NCBI GenBank assembly: GCA_937915075.1
Contig: CALDMA010000048.1
Span: 1-7,503, forward strand
Reading direction: 5' to 3'
Length of the DNA stretch: 7,503 nucleotides
DNA from: an uncultured Oscillospiraceae bacterium
GTDB taxonomy: Bacteria; Bacillota; Clostridia; Oscillospirales; Oscillospiraceae
Positions 1-4,149 of the stretch are shown piece after piece. The number at the start of each line of letters is the position of its first letter. Position 1 is the stretch's first letter. Under the pieces are notes generated by a model. The model saw only the letters and a program-made list of their open reading frames with translations. It was not told where the DNA came from and searched no databases. A program made the position numbers and the translations under genes.

Positions 1-94
1 CCGCCAGAGCTTCCGCCTCTGCGGCGGTTGTCACTTCCTTCGCCCACTTCTCGGCGAAATCCATGAGGATCGCCTCGAGCTTTTCGCTGTACAC
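1..94 (-). CDS. Small phage early protein, partial (C-terminus outside window)
   Basis: Third gene of the leftward early operon, running off the left edge. It starts at a GTG whose ribosome site GGAGGG lies 8 bases upstream, just before the TAA of the preceding gene, with 1 base between stop and start. The visible 31 residues begin MYSEKLEAIL and continue as an acidic, Ala/Glu-rich amphipathic helix. An in-frame ATG ten codons further in is a weaker alternative start because it lacks a ribosome site. I do not recognise the family. Close packing with two DNA-binding proteins suggests an early phage function, but nothing visible defines it. Confidence 0.6.
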   Translation of the reverse strand, partial: MYSEKLEAILMDFAEKWAKEVTTAAEAEALA

Positions 95-95
95 G

Positions 96-299
96 TTATT
101 TCCCTCCATTCACGATTGCTCGGGCGACATCGCCCGAAAAATACTTGGCCGGGCTTCCCAGCCGCTCTACGCCGTTCGCTTTCGCCCATCTGCTCGCCGT
201 CTCCCGGCGGCAGCCAAGCACCCGCGCCAGCGCTACGCCGTCCAGCAGGATACCTTCCTGCGCGATGATGGCTTTCTCGATCTCCTTGGCGCGTGCCAT
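96..299 (-). CDS. Small winged-HTH DNA-binding protein, Xis/AlpA-like
   Basis: A 67-residue protein, complete, with ATG start and ribosome site GTGAGG eight bases upstream. Residues about 19-40 (GVALARVLGCRRETASRWAK) form a helix-turn-helix, followed by a short wing-like stretch and a closing helix. This length and plan match the small MerR/AlpA/excisionase-type proteins that phages carry next to Cro; an excisionase role is an inference only. It is the second gene of the leftward operon, 18 bases after the Cro-like gene. Its ribosome site and spacer share the 10-base run TCCAAACCTC (plus strand) with the 5' end of the candidate RNA at 3707, so it is a possible antisense target. Confidence 0.75.
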   Translation of the reverse strand: MARAKEIEKAIIAQEGILLDGVALARVLGCRRETASRWAKANGVERLGSPAKYFSGDVARAIVNGGK

Positions 300-317
300 G
301 CTCCAAACCTCACTTTC

Positions 318-530
318 TCAGTTCTCGGCCTTGTTCTGTGCCGCGCGGCTTGCAACGATGGCGTTCACCGCAGCCTCGATGCGCTCCCGGCCGTTTTTCG
401 GGGCACGACGCCCGTTCAGGATCATCGAGACATACGCTTTCGTTACGCCGAGCTGTTTTGCCACATCCGACGACGTGATAGAGTTGTTATGCATCTTCCC
501 GATGATGCGCCCTGTCCATGCTTCCGGCAT
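318..530 (-). CDS. Cro-like XRE-family HTH regulator
   Basis: A 70-residue protein, complete, ATG start with AAGGAGG seven bases upstream. Residues about 18-40 (ITSSDVAKQLGVTKAYVSMI) are a classic XRE helix-turn-helix, followed by the LNG-RRAPK turn usual in Cro/CI-like proteins and an Ala-rich C-terminal helix. It is the first gene of the leftward early operon, about 150 bases downstream of the promoter at 689-717, and lies opposite the CI-like repressor. The position and size fit a Cro-type antagonist of the lysogenic state (established for lambdoid-type switches; inferred here). A 5-base inverted repeat, TGATT-N5-AATCA at 551-565, lies in its leader and could be an operator or simply AT-rich chance. 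Confidence 0.82.
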   Translation of the reverse strand: MPEAWTGRIIGKMHNNSITSSDVAKQLGVTKAYVSMILNGRRAPKNGRERIEAAVNAIVASRAAQNKAEN

Positions 531-572
531 TGCATTCCCTCCTTAAAATCTGATTTTTCTAATCAAAAACGG

Positions 573-601
573 TTGCAAAAGTTAACCGGCCGTGCTACTA
601 T
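573..601 (+). promoter_or_regulatory. Candidate rightward promoter for the CI-like repressor
   Basis: TTGCAA at 573-578 and TACTAT at 596-601 are separated by 17 bases. No better rightward promoter is visible before the repressor start, so this is the best candidate. It would give a leader of about 170 bases that crosses the leftward promoter and overlaps the leftward early transcript between about 608 and 682. Moderate match only; unproven. Confidence 0.35.
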
Positions 602-688
602 GTGCTTGGTTAGGTTCACATTGTTTCACTACCGCAGCGGATGCCGCTTGTGGCTGGTTTTTCGTTTCCGTTTTTAACTTATATGCCC

Positions 689-717
689 ATTATAGAGCGT
701 ACTTTCCGTACTGTCAA
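689..717 (-). promoter_or_regulatory. Leftward early sigma-A promoter
   Basis: On the minus strand TTGACA (712-717) and TATAAT (689-694) are separated by exactly 17 bases, a perfect sigma-A consensus at both boxes. It drives the Cro-like gene and the two small genes after it. The spacer contains the 13-base dyad GTACGGAAAGTAC abutting the -35 box, so a bound repressor would block RNA polymerase. Confidence 0.88.
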
Positions 718-783
718 GCATTCTGGTGAACTTTCCGTACTTTTGTCATTCTGCACAAGAATGGGGTGCCGTACTTTGACAAC
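699..783. promoter_or_regulatory. Operator cluster, dyad GTAC-N5-GTAC and variants
   Basis: Plus-strand copies: GTACTTTCCGTAC at 699-711 (perfect GTAC half-sites), GAACTTTCCGTAC at 728-740 (one base changed), and a weaker GTACTTTGACAAC at 771-783 that overlaps the repressor start codon. Copy 1 sits in the spacer of the leftward promoter. The arrangement is what a CI operator set looks like: strong sites on the early promoter and a weak one over the repressor gene itself. Which protein binds is inferred. Confidence 0.65.
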
Positions 784-1318
784 TTTCTATTCGAGGTTCC
801 TCGAAAAATGCAATGAAGTCAACAAAACGCCGTCTGCGGTTGTAGTTGCAATTGGGCTCAGTAAATCCGCCGTCACAAGGTGGAAAGCCGGGAATCTTCC
901 GACAGACGCAACAATAGAAAAGCTTGCAGATTATTTTGGAGTTTCAAGCGAATGGCTGTCCGGTGAAGTGGCCGAGCAGGAAGCTAGACGCGAGAGAATT
1001 TTTAGAAATTTCACTCGGCTTTGCAACGAAAACGGAGTCACCGAGTTAGAAGCTCTACGCGCAATCGGAATTTCGTCAGATATTTCCTCTCAATGGATGG
1101 ATAAGCAGGAGCTTCCTGTCGCTGCGCGCATTATGCTCGCAAAGCACTTTGGTGTTTCAACTGATGAATTTTACGCGAAAAAAAAAGAACAGCCCGCCAC
1201 GTATGGCGGACTGTTCAGCCCATTGGACGCAAGGTGGTTCTCCCTCACGGATGAGGAGAAGCTACAGGCGTGGGAGTATATCGTGCAGTTGAGGGCGAAA
1301 AATGAAGAAAACAGCTAA
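776..1318 (+). CDS. CI-type phage repressor with tandem XRE HTH domains
   Basis: A 180-residue protein from the TTG at 776, chosen because family members begin at a Met-Thr-Thr-Phe-Tyr-like sequence and because AATGGGGTG lies about 8 bases upstream; an in-frame ATG at 761 is the alternative. Residues 4-61 are an XRE domain (SAVVVAIGLSKSAVTRWKAG, then the conserved ADYFGVSSEWL). Residues 75-132 repeat the same plan (ALRAIGISSDISSQW, then AKHFGVSTDEF), so the domain is duplicated. The C-terminal 30 residues (TDEEKLQAWEYIVQL) are a short helix. There is no LexA/S24 Ser-Lys peptidase domain, so RecA-stimulated self-cleavage is not expected. It faces the Cro-like gene across an operator region and overlaps the next gene by 17 bases. 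The gene also contains a minus-strand terminator. Confidence 0.82.
   Translation: MTTFYSRFLEKCNEVNKTPSAVVVAIGLSKSAVTRWKAGNLPTDATIEKLADYFGVSSEWLSGEVAEQEARRERIFRNFTRLCNENGVTELEALRAIGISSDISSQWMDKQELPVAARIMLAKHFGVSTDEFYAKKKEQPATYGGLFSPLDARWFSLTDEEKLQAWEYIVQLRAKNEENS
1178..1216 (-). terminator. Intrinsic terminator on the minus strand, inside the repressor gene
   Basis: On the minus strand, GAACAG-T-CCGCC, a 6-base loop, and GGCGG-G-CTGTTC form a 12-pair stem with one U-G wobble, followed immediately by nine T. On the plus strand the same position is a C-A mismatch, so the structure is best formed in minus-strand RNA. It would stop transcripts entering from the genes at 1583-2128 before they reach the early switch. 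Confidence 0.72.
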
Positions 1319-1520
1319 ATGGGAAAGCATTGACAAAAATTCGATTGCGTACAAGAAGAACATTGCACATCACGATCCAAACTCGCCCGAGAATGTCAAG
1401 AAGCGAAAGGTGGAACGTGCGAAAGCCCGAAAGGAATGGTTGTCAAAAAACTGGATCGGCCTTGCGGGGCTGATTGTCGCGATTATCGCAGTAGTAATAT
1501 CACTTGTACACACAGGTTGA
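1302..1520 (+). CDS. Small single-pass membrane protein in the repressor operon
   Basis: A 72-residue protein whose ATG lies inside the last codons of the repressor gene, with GAGGG seven bases upstream; the overlap suggests translational coupling. Residues 1-50 are very basic (many Lys/Arg, with KKRKVERAKARKEW), and residues 51-69 (WIGLAGLIVAIIAVVISLV) form one transmembrane helix near the C-terminus. By the positive-inside rule the basic N-terminus should be cytoplasmic. I do not recognise the family. Membrane proteins co-expressed with CI in prophages are often superinfection-exclusion or lysogenic-conversion proteins; that role is a guess from position, not from a motif. Confidence 0.75.
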   Translation: MKKTAKWESIDKNSIAYKKNIAHHDPNSPENVKKRKVERAKARKEWLSKNWIGLAGLIVAIIAVVISLVHTG

Positions 1521-1540
1521 CTACGTTCACCGCGAGAATT

Positions 1541-1555
1541 GCGACATAAAGTCGC
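1541..1555. repeat. Short inverted repeat between convergent genes
   Basis: GCGAC-ATAAA-GTCGC is a perfect 5-base hairpin 20 bases after the membrane protein gene. It lacks a T-run on either strand, so it is at best a weak terminator for the repressor operon. The rest of 1521-1582 shows only a C7 run just beyond the convergent gene's stop. Confidence 0.3.
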
Positions 1556-1582
1556 TTGTCCGGGTTCATACTCCACCCCCCC

Positions 1583-1975
1583 TTAAAGGCTCGCACGGAG
1601 GAACGACGCTTCATAATCACGACCGCAATTGCAGCCGTGTCCGCGCTCGCTGCCATTGCAGCAGCAGTCCTTTCCCTCGTGGCTATCTATCACTGACGGA
1701 CGTGGGTTTACAGACAGGTCGATGCGGACAGGCGTACACTTGCCACAGAAGCAGCGGAAAACGCCCGACCCGTCCCGGCCGCAGTGCTCACCTACTATGT
1801 GGTATGCCCACAGGTATTCCGGCGTGTCCTCTGCATCCTGCGTCAATTTCGCGGGGGCATGGGGTTTTTCTCGGCGCTCCCTCCGCACCCAGATCAGGGT
1901 GGAGACGACGGCAAGCGTCGTCCCAATGGCGGCTAAAATCACAGCGGTCAAAGCAAGCGGTGTTGTCGGGTTCAT
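1583..1975 (-). CDS. Membrane-anchored Cys-rich small protein
   Basis: A 130-residue protein with ATG start and a good ribosome site (AAAGGAG, six bases before the ATG). Residues 7-30 form a hydrophobic N-terminal helix (LALTAVILAAIGTTLAVVST), followed by a basic patch WVRRERREK and then a polar region. The C-terminal half carries nine Cys: a single Cys 65, the cluster C75-x-C77-x2-C80 within CFCGKC, then CCC at 104-106 and C115-x-C117. The clusters suggest metal binding or disulfides, but no known finger pattern is obvious. The gene lies 12 bases after the small gene at 1988-2128 and converges on the repressor operon. One caution: the last 30 codons are opposite an Ala-rich hydrophobic reading on the other strand, so the true 3' end of the coding part is less sure than the start. 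Confidence 0.55.
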   Translation of the reverse strand: MNPTTPLALTAVILAAIGTTLAVVSTLIWVRRERREKPHAPAKLTQDAEDTPEYLWAYHIVGEHCGRDGSGVFRCFCGKCTPVRIDLSVNPRPSVIDSHEGKDCCCNGSERGHGCNCGRDYEASFLRASL

Positions 1976-1987
1976 AATGGTCTCCTT

Positions 1988-2128
1988 TCACTCGTCGTAA
2001 ACTTTTGTTCCATTATAGCACGATTCCCGCCGCGCAATCAACTCGTCTATGTATCGCGAAAGCGCGGCCAACTCATCCGGGGTCAGCTCCTTGGATAAAG
2101 CAATCATCTTCAAGTCAAGTTCGTTCAC
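1988..2128 (-). CDS. Small hypothetical protein, 46 aa
   Basis: GTG start with AAAGGAG 12 bases upstream (rather long spacing); 46 residues ending KVYDE before TGA. The sequence LSKELTPDELAALSRYIDEL is strongly amphipathic and helical, with the acidic/hydrophobic spacing common in small phage regulatory or adaptor proteins. Its stop is 12 bases from the ATG of the Cys-rich gene, and that gene's ribosome site begins right after the TGA, so the two form an operon. I do not recognise the family. An ATG seven codons in is a weaker alternative start with no ribosome site. The last codons coincide with a good promoter sequence for the next gene. Confidence 0.6.
   Translation of the reverse strand: MNELDLKMIALSKELTPDELAALSRYIDELIARRESCYNGTKVYDE
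2012..2041 (-). promoter_or_regulatory. Promoter within the small gene, for the Cys-rich protein
   Basis: On the minus strand TTGATT (2036-2041), 18-base spacer, TATAAT (2012-2017), with TGC just before it (extended -10). It lies inside the last codons of the 46-residue gene. Transcription would begin about 30 bases before the Cys-rich gene, allowing that gene to be expressed alone. Confidence 0.6.
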
Positions 2129-2170
2129 GTACTCTGGTCGCTCCTTTCGTTAGCGTTTTTATTTATCTAC

Positions 2171-2199
2171 GGTTTACCACTTTTTAACTGTTTTGTCAA
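2171..2199 (-). promoter_or_regulatory. Leftward promoter of the two-gene operon
   Basis: Minus-strand TTGACA (2194-2199), 17-base spacer, TAAACC (2171-2176), with TGG before it giving an extended -10. The -35 is perfect and the -10 mediocre. An inverted repeat CTGTT-N5-AACAG at 2188-2202 overlaps the -35 box and could be an operator. Confidence 0.5.
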
Positions 2200-2235
2200 C
2201 AGCTTAATTTCTGTTTTTTATTATAGAAGATGTTG

Positions 2236-2253
2236 TGTCCAATAATCCGGACA
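2236..2253. repeat. Inverted repeat in the integrase leader
   Basis: TGTCC-N8-GGACA lies about 20 bases upstream of the integrase ribosome site. It may be an operator for integrase expression or a weak leader hairpin; only the symmetry is seen. The only integrase promoter hint nearby is an AT-rich TATTAT (2219-2224) without a properly spaced -35 box. Confidence 0.3.
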
Positions 2254-2288
2254 GTTGAAACAAATGTTTGCTTATGGAGGTGTCGAGC

Positions 2289-3392
2289 ATGGCAGAAAAG
2301 AAGTACCAGTATGTGAGGAAGACGTTTACCTTTGATGGTAGGCGCTACGAAGCGTATGGGAAGACTGAGGAGGAGGCCATCGAGAAGAAGATCGAGATGA
2401 AAAAGCGGCTAGAGGAAGGTGCTGCCGCCGAAAGCAAAAGTGCTACGGTTGATCAATGGTATGCTCGCTGGAAGGCTCTTTACAAGGACGAGCAGGGCAT
2501 CACCGAGAAGAGCCTCAAAATGTACGACGAGAAGTACAATAAGTACATCAAGCCCGCCATTGGCAAAAAGAAAATCGCGAGCGTCACCGAAATGCACTTG
2601 CAGGCCATCATGAACGAGACGGCTGATATGTCGAAGTCTACCGCCCTGAAAGTGCGCATGGTGATTACCCAGATATTTCACAAGGCGTATCGGACGCGCT
2701 TGATCCCGTTCGACCCGTCCGAGGATTTGCAGATTGCAAAATCCACGACCGAGGGGAAACGTCGCTCGCTGACAGAGCGCGAGCGTGAGTTATTCCTCGA
2801 GGTCGCGCCCAATATTCCATGCAGTGAAATTCTGCTTGCCATGTACTATACAGGGATGCGGCCGGGCGAGCTTCGTGCCCTCACGTGGGACGACGTCGAC
2901 TTTGAAGAGCACGAAATATCCGTCGACAAAGCCATCGAGAGTGGGACAAAGGATAAAGTAAAATCTACCAAGACGGACGCCGGTGTCCGGATCATCCCCA
3001 TGCGGCCGCAGCTTGAGGAAATATTGCTAGGCATGGAAAAATCGCCAGATGACAATCTTGTGTTCCACAAGCAGAAGGGTGGGCGGCACACTGAATTTTC
3101 GCTCCGGCGGATGTGGACAAGGCTGCTCCGAGAAATGGATATTGCAAACGGAGCGACACTGTACCGAAATCATGTCGTCGAGTCGACACTTGCGGATGAC
3201 CTCGTTCCCTACTGCCTCCGGCACACATTCTGCACGGACCTTGAAGACGCCGAAGTTCCGATCAACGTCGCAAAAACGCTCATGGGGCATTCAAGCATAC
3301 AGGTTACCGCGAACACCTACACGCACTCAAGCAAAAGTACGCTCCACAAAAACATTCAGCTGCTGGAAGCAGATTCGGACGACGAAGAATAA
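2289..3392 (+). CDS. int: Tyrosine-family phage integrase
   Basis: Catalyses site-specific recombination between attP and a tRNA-gene attB. Start at ATG 2289, with GGAGG eight bases upstream; an upstream in-frame ATG at 2268 lacks a ribosome site. 367 residues, normal length. Residues 5-40 form an AP2-like arm-binding domain (YVRKTFTFDGRRYEAYGKTE), 53-150 the SAM-like core-binding domain, and 158-360 the catalytic domain. Catalytic residues seen: R191 in TGMRPGELRAL, K228 in STKTDAG, R311 in YCLRHTF, H334 in LMGHSS and the nucleophile Y344 in NTYTHSS. The usual first His of the HxxR box is Tyr (Y308), which I recall as common in this Firmicutes subgroup. The gene ends 3 bases before the first TGTGGGAAA repeat, so int and attP are adjacent, as in most temperate phages. 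Confidence 0.96.
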   Translation: MAEKKYQYVRKTFTFDGRRYEAYGKTEEEAIEKKIEMKKRLEEGAAAESKSATVDQWYARWKALYKDEQGITEKSLKMYDEKYNKYIKPAIGKKKIASVTEMHLQAIMNETADMSKSTALKVRMVITQIFHKAYRTRLIPFDPSEDLQIAKSTTEGKRRSLTERERELFLEVAPNIPCSEILLAMYYTGMRPGELRALTWDDVDFEEHEISVDKAIESGTKDKVKSTKTDAGVRIIPMRPQLEEILLGMEKSPDDNLVFHKQKGGRHTEFSLRRMWTRLLREMDIANGATLYRNHVVESTLADDLVPYCLRHTFCTDLEDAEVPINVAKTLMGHSSIQVTANTYTHSSKSTLHKNIQLLEADSDDEE

Positions 3393-3395
3393 AAA

Positions 3396-3416
3396 TGTGG
3401 GAAATGGTGTGGGAAA
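3396..3416 (+). repeat. Arm-type integrase repeats, left pair
   Basis: Two exact copies of TGTGGGAAA at 3396-3404 and 3408-3416, 12 bases start to start, directly after the integrase stop. Matching pairs lie on the other side of the tRNA-like core. The layout fits arm sites bound by the integrase N-terminal domain. Confidence 0.65.
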
Positions 3417-3474
3417 TTCATTTTCCAGTTTCAGAATCTCTAGTATTTATGCCGGTTTCAGCCCATAAGCATTT

Positions 3475-3522
3475 CGGAGACAGACTCCGTTTGCGGGGGT
3501 TCGAATCCCTCATCCCCTGCCA
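3475..3522 (+). other. attP core: tRNA 3' part (probably tRNA-Gln) with CGGA/TCCG arms
   Basis: From about 3483 to 3522 the sequence reads as the end of a tRNA: 3' side of an anticodon stem (GACTCCGT), T-stem and loop GGGGG-TTCGAAT-CCCTC, acceptor strand ATCCCCT, discriminator G and CCA. The anticodon-stem part and the discriminator fit tRNA-Gln best; tRNA-Ser is an alternative. No 5' tRNA half precedes it, so it is not a complete tRNA gene. CGGA (3475-3478) and TCCG (3486-3489) flank a 7-base GACAGAC that takes the place of the anticodon loop, the usual geometry of a tyrosine-integrase core. The phage copy would restore the tRNA after insertion. Confidence 0.8.
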
Positions 3523-3526
3523 AGTT

Positions 3527-3585
3527 AAAAACCCGTCGAAAAGGCCAAAAAACCTAGTGTTTTAGGGCATTTCGGCGGGTTTTTT
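3527..3585. terminator. Bidirectional terminator behind the tRNA core
   Basis: AAAAACCCGTCGAAA (3527-3541) pairs with TTTCGGCGGGTTTTT (3570-3584), 15 pairs with one wobble; an inner CCTA/TAGG hairpin fills the loop. T-runs occur at the end on both strands. It would end the integrase transcript (and the tRNA transcript after integration) and also stop leftward late transcription. Confidence 0.85.
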
Positions 3586-3650
3586 GTTATCTGCTGCAAA
3601 AAATAATTTCCAGCGGGTAGCATAAAATGTGACATTCCGTGACTATGAGG

Positions 3651-3692
3651 TGTGGGAAAACGTGTGGGAAATTTGACGCAAGGTGTGGGGCA
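3651..3692 (+). repeat. Arm-type integrase repeats, right set
   Basis: TGTGGGAAA at 3651-3659 and 3663-3671, again exactly 12 bases apart, plus a related TGTGGGGCA at 3684-3692. Same orientation as the left pair. The last copy lies in the spacer of the promoter at 3673-3701, so integrase binding could repress it. Between the terminator and these repeats (3586-3650) I see nothing else beyond a GTGAC-N5-GTGAC direct repeat. Confidence 0.65.
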
Positions 3693-3701
3693 TGATATAA
3701 T
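3673..3701 (+). promoter_or_regulatory. Strong rightward promoter beside attP
   Basis: TTGACG (3673-3678), 17-base spacer, TATAAT (3696-3701), with TGA directly before the -10 (extended -10). No coding sequence follows on this strand; the next strong structure is the hairpin at 3785-3829. A start near 3707-3708 is predicted. Confidence 0.75.
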
Positions 3702-3705
3702 AACT

Positions 3706-3721
3706 GCGTTCCAAACCTCCC
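3706..3721 (+). repeat. 16-base repeat, copy 1 (5' end of candidate RNA)
   Basis: GCGTTCCAAACCTCCC is identical to 7378-7393 on the plus strand. Because the second locus is transcribed leftward, the candidate RNA starting here would be perfectly antisense to that mRNA over about 15 bases. A 10-base core (TCCAAACCTC) recurs at 302-311 over the ribosome site of the Xis-like gene. Confidence 0.7.
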
Positions 3722-3830
3722 TTTATTGGGCTTTCACACATCTCCATTTGTTGCCCCCTCTTTCGTTTTCGTCCTTTCATTCGCAAAGCAAACGCGCCGC
3801 CCATGCCATAGGGGCGGCGCGTTTGCTTTA
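3707..3830 (+). ncRNA. Candidate small regulatory RNA next to attP
   Basis: Predicted from a near-perfect promoter (3673-3701) followed by about 75 bases with no start codon carrying a ribosome site, then an 18-pair hairpin (3785-3829) and a U-rich tail. The single-stranded part is pyrimidine-rich (CCTCCCTTT, ATCTCC, CCCCCTCTTT), that is, complementary to purine-rich ribosome sites, like known C-rich sRNAs in Firmicutes. Its 5' end is complementary to the leader of the HTH gene at 7156-7353. Existence and targets are inference; a remnant of a lost gene start is the main alternative. Confidence 0.4.
3785..3829. terminator. Very strong 18-pair hairpin after the late-end cassette
   Basis: AAAGCAAACGCGCCGCCC (3785-3802), a 9-base loop, and its perfect complement (3812-3829). 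U-rich tails are modest on both strands (TTTGCTTTATATT on plus, TTTGCTTT on minus). It overlaps the stop codon of the gene ending at 3828 and would serve both that gene and the candidate RNA. Confidence 0.75.
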
Positions 3831-4133
3831 TATTGCGGCGATTTTGCGCATCACGCTGGCGTACACTCTGGGGTTGGCCACGCTGAGCGTGTCCATGAGC
3901 TCATCCATGATAGCCCAGAGCTTGCCGTAGTCCTTGCCGGAGATTGCCGCCATGAAGTCGCTGCCCACGGAGACGGGGCCGACGTCGTATGAGTACGCTT
4001 CGGCGCGCGGGGCGCTCTCATTGAGCTTATCCCGGATAATGTACAGGTCGGCCAGCTTCGCGCAGCTTGAAAAGGTCGTTTCCTTGTTTTCAAGCTCGTC
4101 AATCGCGCGGTCGATCTCGCTACGGTCGATCAT
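3828..4133 (-). CDS. Hypothetical phage protein, 101 aa, last gene of the cassette
   Basis: ATG at 4133, with AAGGGGG upstream; a longer reading to 4241 overlaps the previous gene entirely and has no ribosome site, so it was rejected. The protein is helical and acidic at the N-terminus (RSEIDRAIDELENKETTFSS) and ends in a compact helical part (YGKLWAIMDELMDTLSVANP, then VYASVMRKIAAI). The N-terminal part resembles small phage proteins that begin with a helical hairpin; no catalytic motif is visible. It starts 16 bases after the stop of the 137-residue gene, so the two are co-transcribed. Function unknown. Confidence 0.75.
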   Translation of the reverse strand: MIDRSEIDRAIDELENKETTFSSCAKLADLYIIRDKLNESAPRAEAYSYDVGPVSVGSDFMAAISGKDYGKLWAIMDELMDTLSVANPRVYASVMRKIAAI

Positions 4134-4149
4134 GGGGCCAACGCCCCCT

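Noticed and set aside
1178..1190. A9 run in CI followed by a stem as a programmed frameshift site
   Set aside because: The -1 and +1 products are short and unlike any continuing domain, and the stem pairs best on the minus strand, where the run becomes a terminator tail.
1576..1582. C7 run as a phase-variation tract
   Set aside because: It lies just outside the stop codon of the minus-strand gene and inside no convincing plus-strand gene, so length change would not switch a protein.
2193..2226. Rightward integrase promoter TTGTCA ... TATTAT
   Set aside because: Spacing is about 20 bases and alternative -10 boxes have no -35; too weak to annotate.
3425..3461. CCRGTTTCAG direct repeats, 27 bases apart, in the left arm
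   Set aside because: Possible excisionase sites, but only two short copies with one mismatch; not enough to annotate.
3450..3522. A complete tRNA gene
   Set aside because: Only the 3' part from the anticodon stem onward fits; no acceptor 5' strand or D-arm precedes it. It is the att core.
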